DNA of 5,421 bases from Thermoplasmata archaeon (GTDB taxonomy: Archaea > Thermoplasmatota > E2 > UBA202 > JdFR-43), in assembly GCA_021163175.1 (NCBI GenBank), contig JAGGXG010000112.1, positions 1 to 5,421 of the forward strand, given 5' to 3'. Numbering within the stretch: the first letter of the stretch is position 1; every line of letters starts with the position of its first letter. The notes beneath the pieces were generated by a model. The model was not told the DNA's origin. It saw only the letters and a program-made list of their open reading frames with translations, and made no database searches. A program made the position numbers and the translations under genes. Below are positions 1-5,421 of this stretch, piece after piece.

Positions 1-9
1 CCAACCTAA

Positions 10-15
10 GGGGGA
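10..15 (+). promoter_or_regulatory. Shine-Dalgarno-like G-run for the surface protein gene
   Basis: A run of five G followed by A ends five bases before the ATG at 21, in the context AAGGGGGAATAAAATG. This is a purine-rich ribosome binding site at normal spacing and supports ATG 21 as the start, which also gives a proper signal peptide. It implies a leadered mRNA, unlike the next gene. The promoter itself lies outside the window. Confidence 0.7.
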
Positions 16-20
16 ATAAA

Positions 21-95
21 ATGTATGGGAAAAAATTAGTTAGGAAAATCGGGAGTTTGGTGGTAATCGCCACCTTAATAGCGAGCGCTTTCGCC
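21..95 (+). other. Signal peptide coding segment of the surface protein
   Basis: Residues 1-25 show a basic N-region (Lys4, Lys5, Arg8, Lys9), a hydrophobic core from about Leu13 to Ala25 and an A-F-A motif at 23-25, giving a likely signal peptidase I site after Ala25. No twin-arginine motif and no lipobox cysteine is present, so Sec export is the expected route. A later cleavage near 32 cannot be excluded. Confidence 0.8.
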
Positions 96-3000
96 GTCTT
101 GCAAATTGGAGAAGCCGTCAACGGAAACAGCATTCATGATGTGGGAATAGACACAAGTTATTACCCAGAGGGGAATGGAATAAAAATATTCTACAATGGC
201 AATGTGGTGAACACAACAGAGAGTCTTTTCATAGGGAATGAGTATACAATAAGAACGAGGATTGCCAACTTCGGCGATTTCAACGAGAGCGTGGGCATTT
301 GTATGAAAGTCGTTGACTCCAATGGAAGCGTAGTGTTTGGTCCAGAAACACGAAATACAACTGTAAATGATACAACCGATTTCTGGAGAACATGGGATAC
401 AACAGGATTAATGCCAGGTGAGTATACAATCATTGTAAATGCAAGTATTGCAAATGATAGCAACATGAGCAATAACATTGCTCAGAGAACGGTAATGCTG
501 GAAGAATACGTGCCTCCTGTAAGTGTTGAATTGCTCTATCCAGTTGGAGGAGAAATTATTGGTGGTATAATCCCAATAAAATGGAATGCTTCCTCATCAA
601 CAGGAAGTGAGTTAACGATAAAATTGGAATATAAGAATGAGAGTGGAGAATGGCACACAATTGCCAGCGAGCTGGGAAATACCGGCATATATTACTGGAA
701 TTCAACGGGCTTGGAAAAAGGAAAGAATTATACAATAAGGATAACAGCGACGGATGAAGAAGAAAACAATGCAACAGATGAGTCAGCATTCTTTACTATA
801 TCACAGATGGATGTAACACCTTATATGGCATACTATAATGAAACAAAAACAATCGATATCACAGGATGTACTGGAATCGTAAAATTATGGTATCCGACAG
901 CTACCAATCCGACATGGCCAGGTGATTATGAATTGAAAGATCAAAGAGATGGAAGTGTTGGAAACGCAAGATTCAGTAATGTTTTATTAAGCACGACAGG
1001 GCCATGGATTATCCAGGATGAAGGATGTAATGCTTTGTATTACATCTTAGTGAAGCCAATAAAACTGAATGTTACGGTCTCACCATCCTCATTTGATTTT
1101 ACCCGAACATCTGAAGGATGGGTCCAATTAAGTGGTAATGTTAAGTATAATGAGAATCCAATGAAGGATGTAATTATAGAAGTATGGGCGCCAGGCCAGA
1201 AGGCGGGTGAGGGCACCCCGTTCGCGCAAGGAAAAACAGATGCAAATGGCAGCTACACCCTAACAGATGTTGGCATTCTTACAAAAGGTGCAGGCAAATA
1301 TAATATTACAGCTCGCATTGGTGATTTTGCCAATCCAAATGCTTTTGGCTATACAATATTCACTGTAAATAACGTTGAGGCAAACATCACGTTGAAGAAC
1401 AATACAGCAAAGGGAGGATTCAACATAGGAGAAATAATATTTGAAATAACAGATAGCAATGGAAACGCAATTCTGACCAACGATTATAACATATCTGTTC
1501 TAAAGGATGGCAAGCCTTATGCATGGCTCAATACGAGTGGAGGCGACAATACAGAAAAAATGAATTTTGAAGTGAATGGAAAAATACTGAAAATAACATC
1601 CAACATGTGGGAGGCTGATGACTACACCTTGAGTGTAAAAGCAGACATAGTTGGAAGCCCCGACTGGGAATATATCGGAAGTATTGAATTTACAGTGCAG
1701 GCAGCTCCAAATGTTAATATGAATCTTCTTTCACCTGCCACAATAAATGTATCTCACAAGGATACAAATGTACAAATGATACAGGTTCAGATCTTCGGAG
1801 AAAACATGACTACATTTGCAGATGAAGAACATGGCTTTACGATAGATAATTTAACGAAGAGAATAAAGGTTGAAGGCGATGTATTGTATTCTCCACCAAA
1901 AGACGCATACCATTACTGGAAGGATGGTATATGGAACATAACGGTATTTCCTGCATATGGAAATGGAAAAATATATGTCAATGTAACATGGCCAGATAAG
2001 GGAAGCGATAGCGTTGTTGTAAATGTTAAAAATGGTGGAAAAGCAACTGCTGAGCCAACCGAAATCATAGTTGATACGCCAACAGATATAACGGTGACAA
2101 TAACAAAAGATGGGCAAGCTGTTCCATATGTTGATGAACTCTGGCTATATTATGAGATGCCATCATACTGGCAAGGCACAAACTGGGTATTGATAAAGAA
2201 TGTGAGTGGTGTATATACAAACAATGGTGCATACACATTCACAAACATTTCATCTGAATATGCAGGCGTTAATATTATCGCCATGGCTAAATTCTATGGA
2301 AGCCAATATGCTTATGCATTGATAAAATCGAAAGCAGCACATGATTTAAGTGTTGAAATTGCACCTGATAAAGCACTTGCTGGAGAGAAGACAACATTCA
2401 AAGTTAACATAACAAAGGATGGCAAGCCATATGATGATGAGTCTGGTTATTACTTCTATGTGCTCAATGAAAGCCAGCTTACAAAGTTGCACAACGGAGA
2501 AATTGAAATAAATGATCTCACACCAATAGCCCATGAAAAAGTGAGCCAAGGCAACTACACCTTCGAGTATATAACAAAAACAGCAGGCACATATTATCTG
2601 TATGTAACATCACAAAACAAGAAACATGATATCCCAGCTGACTCAGAGCCAAGCTTTGAGGTTACAAAAGCAAATGTTGCAGTAAGTCCAACGATGCTTG
2701 TTAAGAGAGTTGATAAAAACATGACAATAACATTTACAGTAACATGGAATGGAAAAACATTGAATGGAACATTGCGTATATATAATATAACAGCTTTGAC
2801 AAACTATGCAGGAGACACAGAACTTGAAGTGGAGAATGGTGAGGTAAATATAACGGGCGTTGATGCCATAGCAACAGGAAATATAACATTTGAATTCAAA
2901 CCGAAAGGCACGGGCAACGATTTCGCTCCTGCTGGAGGCATGCTCAAGGTAACATCTCCAGAAATATCTATCATTGAGCCAGCCAATGAAATTGCATACA

Positions 3001-3554
3001 TTGGTGTAGAAAATCTTATAATTATAGAAGTTACACATCCATTGAAGCACGAAGGCTGCGGCGGGCTAAATGTGACTGTGGAAATGCCGGATGGCAGTGA
3101 GATAGATGTTGGAAAAACTGGAAACGATGGCAAACTTAGCTTTGGAGTAATTCCATTGGAGACAGGAAAGATATATCTGAAAGTGGAGGGAGAAAGAGTC
3201 CCAGGCGTTGAGATAGATGTTGGCATTGGTTTGAGGATAAATGCTCCAGAAAAGATAGAGAAAGGCAAAGAAATGACAATAGTTGTTACAACACTTGGTG
3301 GAAATCCAGTTAAAGATGCAATAGTTAAAGTAGATGGCTCACAAATTGGCACAACAGACGCAAATGGAATTGTGAAATACAAGCCAGAAAATAGTGGCAC
3401 AATAACAATAACAGCAGAGAAAGAAGGATACTATAAAGCAAGCGTAAGCGTTGAGGTAACGAAGCCGCCGAAGGAGCAGCCTGGATTCGAACTCCTTGGA
3501 TTTGCAATTGCATTGCTGGCAGCAATACTCATCGCAAGGAGAAAAAGGAAGTAA
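21..3554 (+). CDS. Large exported multi-domain surface glycoprotein with PGF-CTERM anchor (S-layer-like candidate)
   Basis: This 1177-residue protein is predicted to be secreted and held on the outer face of the membrane. Residues 1-25 form a signal peptide (basic MYGKK..RK, hydrophobic core, AFA cleavage motif at 23-25). The body is almost all beta-strand-like modules. Approximate limits: 39-160 CARDB-like; 167-260 Ig/FnIII-like; 262-347 a domain with Cys283 and Cys336 that I do not recognise; 348-450 carboxypeptidase-regulatory/Cna-B-like with a TDANGSY turn; then 452-559, 562-671, 673-770, 772-882, 884-978, 980-1070 and 1071-1148, the last again with a TDANG turn. About 37 N-X-S/T sequons suggest dense N-glycosylation, and only four cysteines occur. 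The C-terminus has PGF (1154-1156), a hydrophobic helix and RRKRK, the archaeosortase A substrate pattern. No catalytic motif is seen. The role as main S-layer protein is inferred from size, sequons and anchor; an adhesin or other envelope protein is equally possible. A strong ribosome binding site precedes it and a T-rich terminator follows. Confidence 0.93.
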   Translation: MYGKKLVRKIGSLVVIATLIASAFAVLQIGEAVNGNSIHDVGIDTSYYPEGNGIKIFYNGNVVNTTESLFIGNEYTIRTRIANFGDFNESVGICMKVVDSNGSVVFGPETRNTTVNDTTDFWRTWDTTGLMPGEYTIIVNASIANDSNMSNNIAQRTVMLEEYVPPVSVELLYPVGGEIIGGIIPIKWNASSSTGSELTIKLEYKNESGEWHTIASELGNTGIYYWNSTGLEKGKNYTIRITATDEEENNATDESAFFTISQMDVTPYMAYYNETKTIDITGCTGIVKLWYPTATNPTWPGDYELKDQRDGSVGNARFSNVLLSTTGPWIIQDEGCNALYYILVKPIKLNVTVSPSSFDFTRTSEGWVQLSGNVKYNENPMKDVIIEVWAPGQKAGEGTPFAQGKTDANGSYTLTDVGILTKGAGKYNITARIGDFANPNAFGYTIFTVNNVEANITLKNNTAKGGFNIGEIIFEITDSNGNAILTNDYNISVLKDGKPYAWLNTSGGDNTEKMNFEVNGKILKITSNMWEADDYTLSVKADIVGSPDWEYIGSIEFTVQAAPNVNMNLLSPATINVSHKDTNVQMIQVQIFGENMTTFADEEHGFTIDNLTKRIKVEGDVLYSPPKDAYHYWKDGIWNITVFPAYGNGKIYVNVTWPDKGSDSVVVNVKNGGKATAEPTEIIVDTPTDITVTITKDGQAVPYVDELWLYYEMPSYWQGTNWVLIKNVSGVYTNNGAYTFTNISSEYAGVNIIAMAKFYGSQYAYALIKSKAAHDLSVEIAPDKALAGEKTTFKVNITKDGKPYDDESGYYFYVLNESQLTKLHNGEIEINDLTPIAHEKVSQGNYTFEYITKTAGTYYLYVTSQNKKHDIPADSEPSFEVTKANVAVSPTMLVKRVDKNMTITFTVTWNGKTLNGTLRIYNITALTNYAGDTELEVENGEVNITGVDAIATGNITFEFKPKGTGNDFAPAGGMLKVTSPEISIIEPANEIAYIGVENLIIIEVTHPLKHEGCGGLNVTVEMPDGSEIDVGKTGNDGKLSFGVIPLETGKIYLKVEGERVPGVEIDVGIGLRINAPEKIEKGKEMTIVVTTLGGNPVKDAIVKVDGSQIGTTDANGIVKYKPENSGTITITAEKEGYYKASVSVEVTKPPKEQPGFELLGFAIALLAAILIARRKRK
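2081..2666 (+). repeat. Two adjacent related beta-sandwich modules in the surface protein
   Basis: Residues about 688-770 and 790-882 can be aligned by eye. Each has a T(F/V)xVxITKDG(Q/K) strand-turn about 103 residues apart (KDG at 696-698 and 799-801), then an acidic, aromatic strand (VDELWLYYEM and DESGYYFYVL), then a segment with GxYTF or GNYTF (737-740, 844-848) and a final AG-hydrophobic strand (748-754, 855-862). The turn KDGKPY recurs at 496-500. This points to internal duplication of an Ig-like unit followed by divergence. Module limits are approximate. Confidence 0.6.
3098..3223 (+). repeat. 15-bp in-frame direct repeat (TGAGATAGATGTTGG)
   Basis: The same 15 bases occur at 3098-3112 and 3209-3223, 111 bp (37 codons) apart and in the same frame, each encoding E-I-D-V-G (residues 1027-1031 and 1064-1068). 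They mark equivalent strands in the wall-proximal modules. This may be a remnant of module duplication or simple codon convergence. Confidence 0.6.
3480..3551 (+). other. PGF-CTERM archaeosortase sorting signal
   Basis: Residues 1154-1177 begin with Pro-Gly-Phe, continue through a hydrophobic helix of about 15 residues (1158-1172) and end in the basic RRKRK. This is the three-part PGF-CTERM signal known from archaeal S-layer and surface proteins, which archaeosortase A processes with attachment to a membrane lipid. A short Pro/Lys-rich linker (KPPKEQ) precedes it instead of the long Thr-rich linker common in haloarchaeal examples. No archaeosortase gene lies in the window. Confidence 0.9.
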
Positions 3555-3570
3555 ATTCTCTCTTCCCTCT

Positions 3571-3593
3571 ATTTTAATTTTTGAAAATTTTTT
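3571..3593 (+). terminator. Oligo-T transcription terminator after the surface protein gene
   Basis: After the TAA at 3552-3554 comes a pyrimidine-rich stretch and then T-runs at 3572-3575, 3578-3582 and 3588-3593. Archaeal RNA polymerase terminates at such oligo-T tracts without needing a strong hairpin. AATTTT/AAAATT (3576-3581 and 3584-3589) is a small dyad, but in DNA this AT-rich it means little. The element overlaps the next promoter. Confidence 0.5.
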
Positions 3594-3598
3594 ATAAA
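3583..3598 (+). promoter_or_regulatory. BRE/TATA promoter of the dehydrogenase-nth operon
   Basis: GAAAA (3583-3587), a BRE-like purine stretch, is followed directly by TTTTTTATAAA (3588-3598), a TATA box of archaeal type. The box lies about 17-27 bases before the ATG at 3615, so transcription is expected to begin at or within a few bases of the start codon. No Shine-Dalgarno sequence is present between box and ATG. Together this suggests a leaderless mRNA. Confidence 0.6.
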
Positions 3599-3614
3599 TT
3601 GCCTTTATCCTTTT

Positions 3615-4670
3615 ATGGATGGAAATTTTTTCATTAAAACAAAAATAATATTTGGAAGGAATAGCATAGAAAGGCTCTCTGCAGATGACGAGAAAGCGGT
3701 GATATTTTCCTCCAATTCAATGCTGAGATATGGTTTTACCAATGAGGTGATAAATGCAATAGATATGCCGTATTTTCTCATAAAGGACATAAAGCCAGAG
3801 CCAGAAGAAAAAGAAATCGGAAAGTATGTTGAGATGCTCGAAAAACAAAAGCCAGATGTTATAATTGCAATAGGTGGAGGGAGCGTTATAGATACTGCAA
3901 AAGCGGCTCTGTATCATTATAAGAAAGCAAAGCTTGTTGCAATTCCTTCCACAAGCGGGAGCGGAAGTGAGGTTACGAGGGCAAGTGTTATTTCAAAAAA
4001 TGGATTGAAATATAGTATCGTCGCCAAACATATTGCTCCTTCCTTGGCCATTCTTGATCCAAGATTGCCAGAAAAAATGTCATCGAAGCTTGCTGCCATT
4101 ACTGGAATGGATGCATTGGCGCATGCGATAGAATCATATGTTTCTAACACCTCTTCCCCTTTCACAAAAGCATATTCAATTAAGGCAATAAAAGATATAT
4201 TCGAATATTTACCAGAATCAGTTAATGGAGGAGAAGAAGCAAGAGAGAAAATGCATTATGCAGCTTGCATGTCAGGTATAGCCATTTCAAATGCCCGTGT
4301 TGGAATATGCCATGTAATGGCTCACAAGCTTGGCATATTCAACATTCCCCATGGTTTGGCGGTGGCATTGTTACTTGAAGAAACGATGAAATTCAACATG
4401 CAGAATAAAAGAGCAAGAAAAGAATACGATATGATTGCGAGAGAAATTGGATTGGAAAATGGTGGTGAATTGATAGAAAAAATAAAAGAATTGAAGAAAA
4501 AGGTTGGAATAAAAGGGATGAGAGAGTATGTAAAAGAGGAGGAATATGAAGATAAAATCGAACTTATGGCTTCCATGGCTTCTGATGACAAATTGCTGGA
4601 TTTCAATCCAGTTAAGGCAGGAAAGGAAGAAATAAAAGAAATATATTGGAAAGCTTATGGATGCTTATGA
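3615..4670 (+). CDS. Iron-containing (group III) alcohol dehydrogenase family protein
   Basis: This is a 351-residue NAD(P)-dependent oxidoreductase of the Fe-ADH superfamily, presumably cytosolic, interconverting an alcohol and an aldehyde or ketone; the substrate cannot be read from the sequence. The start MDGNFFIKTKIIFG matches the usual family N-terminus and supports ATG 3615. The Rossmann half has the dinucleotide loop GGGSVIDTAKA (87-97) and PSTSGSGSEVT (111-121). The helical half has the metal ligands Asp166 and His170 (GMDALAHAIE), His233 and His246 (CHVMAHKLG...IPHG), with His237 at the conserved catalytic-His position. All four ligands are intact. The protein is about 30 residues shorter than FucO-type members, so it is a compact version. 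It is not glycerol-1-phosphate dehydrogenase, whose loop motifs differ from GGGSVID and STSGSGSE. Transcription is probably leaderless, and its TGA overlaps the nth start, so both genes form one operon. Confidence 0.93.
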   Translation: MDGNFFIKTKIIFGRNSIERLSADDEKAVIFSSNSMLRYGFTNEVINAIDMPYFLIKDIKPEPEEKEIGKYVEMLEKQKPDVIIAIGGGSVIDTAKAALYHYKKAKLVAIPSTSGSGSEVTRASVISKNGLKYSIVAKHIAPSLAILDPRLPEKMSSKLAAITGMDALAHAIESYVSNTSSPFTKAYSIKAIKDIFEYLPESVNGGEEAREKMHYAACMSGIAISNARVGICHVMAHKLGIFNIPHGLAVALLLEETMKFNMQNKRARKEYDMIAREIGLENGGELIEKIKELKKKVGIKGMREYVKEEEYEDKIELMASMASDDKLLDFNPVKAGKEEIKEIYWKAYGCL

Positions 4671-5329
4671 TTGAAAAGCAGGAAATAGAGGAAATAATGC
4701 AAAAACTCCTTAAATTTTATGAAGGACGCGAGATAGAATGGAGTGCCTCGTTGAATCCTTTTCAAATTCTCATAGGAACGATACTTTCTCAAAGAACGAG
4801 AGATGTAATGACGGAAAAGATAACAAAGAAACTTTTTGAAAAATTTGCCACACCAGAAGATTTTAACAAAGCGAGTGTGGAAGAAATTGAAAATGTCATC
4901 AGAGGGGCAGGTTTCTACAAACAGAAAGCTAAAAGGATAAAAGAAATCGCAGAAATAATTTTGAAGAAATACAATGGAAAGGTGCCAGAAAGTAGGGAGG
5001 AATTGATGAAATTGCCGGGAGTTGGAGCCAAAACAAGTGCTATAACAATGGTATATGGTTTTGGAAAAAATGATGCCATTCCTGTGGATACGCATGTCCA
5101 TAGAATTTCGAATAGAATAGGTATGGTAAAAACAAAAACACCAGAAGAAACCGAAAAAGAGCTCATGAAAAAGATACCAAGAAAATACTGGAATGTTATA
5201 AATCATCTTTTTGTTATACATGGGCAGAGTATATGTTTGCCTATGAAACCGAGATGCAATGAATGCCCCACAAAGGAGCATTGCCGTTATTTTAGAGATT
5301 GTCGAAAAATTAACCAAAAACAATCATGA
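4667..5329 (+). CDS. nth: Endonuclease III (DNA glycosylase/AP lyase)
   Basis: This base-excision-repair enzyme removes oxidised pyrimidines and cuts the strand at the abasic site by beta-elimination. From ATG 4667 it has 220 residues, close to the family norm (E. coli 211). ILSQRTRD (39-47) is the archaeal form of the lesion-recognition loop. The helix-hairpin-helix LPGVGAKTSA (116-125) carries the Schiff-base Lys122, and VDTHVHR (140-146) carries the catalytic Asp141. The 4Fe-4S loop is complete with Cys190-X6-Cys197-X2-Cys200-X5-Cys206; an extra Cys212 follows. Lys122 argues against the related Mig-type thymine-mismatch glycosylases, which lack this lysine. The open frame extends to TTG 4646 and also contains ATG 4661. 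I prefer ATG 4667 because it overlaps the preceding TGA as ATGA, a standard coupled start, and extra residues MESLWML have no family support. No strong Shine-Dalgarno sequence is present, so translation probably depends on termination-reinitiation from the dehydrogenase. Confidence 0.95.
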   Translation: MIEKQEIEEIMQKLLKFYEGREIEWSASLNPFQILIGTILSQRTRDVMTEKITKKLFEKFATPEDFNKASVEEIENVIRGAGFYKQKAKRIKEIAEIILKKYNGKVPESREELMKLPGVGAKTSAITMVYGFGKNDAIPVDTHVHRISNRIGMVKTKTPEETEKELMKKIPRKYWNVINHLFVIHGQSICLPMKPRCNECPTKEHCRYFRDCRKINQKQS

Positions 5330-5421
5330 TTTATTGTTCCATCATCATAGAAGAATTGAATAAATTCGAATAGAATTCCTTTCTACATCGAGAGATAGAA
5401 ACGAAGATGCAAATATCAAGA
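5330..5421. other. AT-rich tail after nth; one CRISPR-repeat-like unit, no gene called
   Basis: These 92 bases show no open frame of useful length. They hold an AT-rich stretch with several GAAT/AATTC words (5353-5378), then an inverted repeat TTTCTA (5380-5385) / TAGAAA (5396-5401) with a 10-base loop. The stretch 5373-5402 begins GAATTCC, ends GATAGAAAC and is 30 bases long, like many archaeal CRISPR repeats, but no second copy exists in the window. An ATG at 5407 is followed by only five codons before the window ends. I therefore leave the region unassigned. Confidence 0.3.

Noticed and set aside
2643..3050. Minus-strand cysteine-rich 135-residue frame that could look like a metal-binding protein
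   Set aside because: The many cysteines arise from antisense of GCA/ACA-type codons in the surface protein gene. They show no regular CXXC spacing, and no promoter or ribosome binding site is seen.
2804..3400. 198-codon open frame on the minus strand
   Set aside because: It lies fully opposite the surface protein gene, reads as a low-complexity Ser/Pro/Ile-rich chain and has no recognisable motif. It is a shadow of the plus-strand codon pattern.
3576..3589. AATTTT/AAAATT dyad as an operator near the dehydrogenase promoter
   Set aside because: Short palindromes of only A and T are expected by chance in such AT-rich spacer DNA, and the two-base loop is not a usable RNA hairpin.
4646..4666. 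TTG 4646 or ATG 4661 as start of nth
   Set aside because: The added residues lie within the dehydrogenase C-terminus, are not typical of Nth N-termini, and the ATGA overlap at 4667 is a better start. Not excluded outright.
3615..4670. Assignment as sn-glycerol-1-phosphate dehydrogenase (archaeal lipid synthesis)
   Set aside because: The fold is shared, but GGGSVIDTAKA and PSTSGSGSEVT are the motifs of the Fe-ADH group and not those of G1P dehydrogenase.
4655..5323. 222-codon open frame on the minus strand opposite nth
   Set aside because: The translation is Phe/Tyr/Cys-rich with no domain signature, and the plus strand encodes an unmistakable endonuclease III. It is a mirror artefact.
5407..5421. 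ATG at 5407 as the start of a fourth gene
   Set aside because: Only five codons remain before the window ends, and the purines before it (GAGAG, GAAACGAAG) do not form a convincing ribosome binding site. It cannot be supported.

Overview
The window looks like chromosomal DNA of a moderately AT-rich archaeon, probably a euryarchaeote in the wide sense. Three things support this. First, a large secreted protein ends in a textbook PGF-CTERM (archaeosortase) tail. Second, a leaderless-looking gene is preceded by a BRE/TATA-type promoter. Third, the codon use leans on ATA for Ile and AGA/AGG for Arg, and the endonuclease III has an archaeal-style SQRTRD motif. A Thermoplasmatota-like or related lineage would fit, but nothing in the window fixes the taxon; this part is inference.

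Layout: all three genes are on the + strand. Positions 21-3554 encode a 1177-residue exported, multi-domain, heavily sequon-bearing surface protein (signal peptide, about ten or eleven beta-sandwich modules, PGF-CTERM anchor). It is a candidate S-layer or other cell-envelope glycoprotein. A 60-bp T-rich gap (3555-3614) appears to hold both a poly-T terminator for that gene and the promoter of the next transcript. Positions 3615-4670 encode a compact 351-residue iron-containing (group III) alcohol dehydrogenase family enzyme with all four metal ligands. Its stop codon overlaps by 4 nt (ATGA) the preferred start of the third gene, an endonuclease III (nth, 4667-5329), with helix-hairpin-helix, catalytic Lys/Asp and a complete 4Fe-4S motif. 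The last 92 bases are non-coding as far as can be seen. They contain a short inverted repeat and a sequence ending in GAAAC whose layout resembles one archaeal CRISPR repeat unit, but there is only one copy, so no array is called.

How the genes relate: the surface protein appears to be its own transcription unit (strong purine-rich ribosome binding site, terminator behind it). The dehydrogenase and nth form a tight two-gene operon joined by translational coupling. No metabolic reason for pairing an alcohol dehydrogenase with a base-excision-repair glycosylase is visible. No archaeosortase, oligosaccharyltransferase, transposase, tRNA or rRNA is seen in the window. I found no convincing new system; the points most worth checking are the modular architecture of the surface protein, its unassigned two-cysteine domain, and the CRISPR-repeat-like right end.
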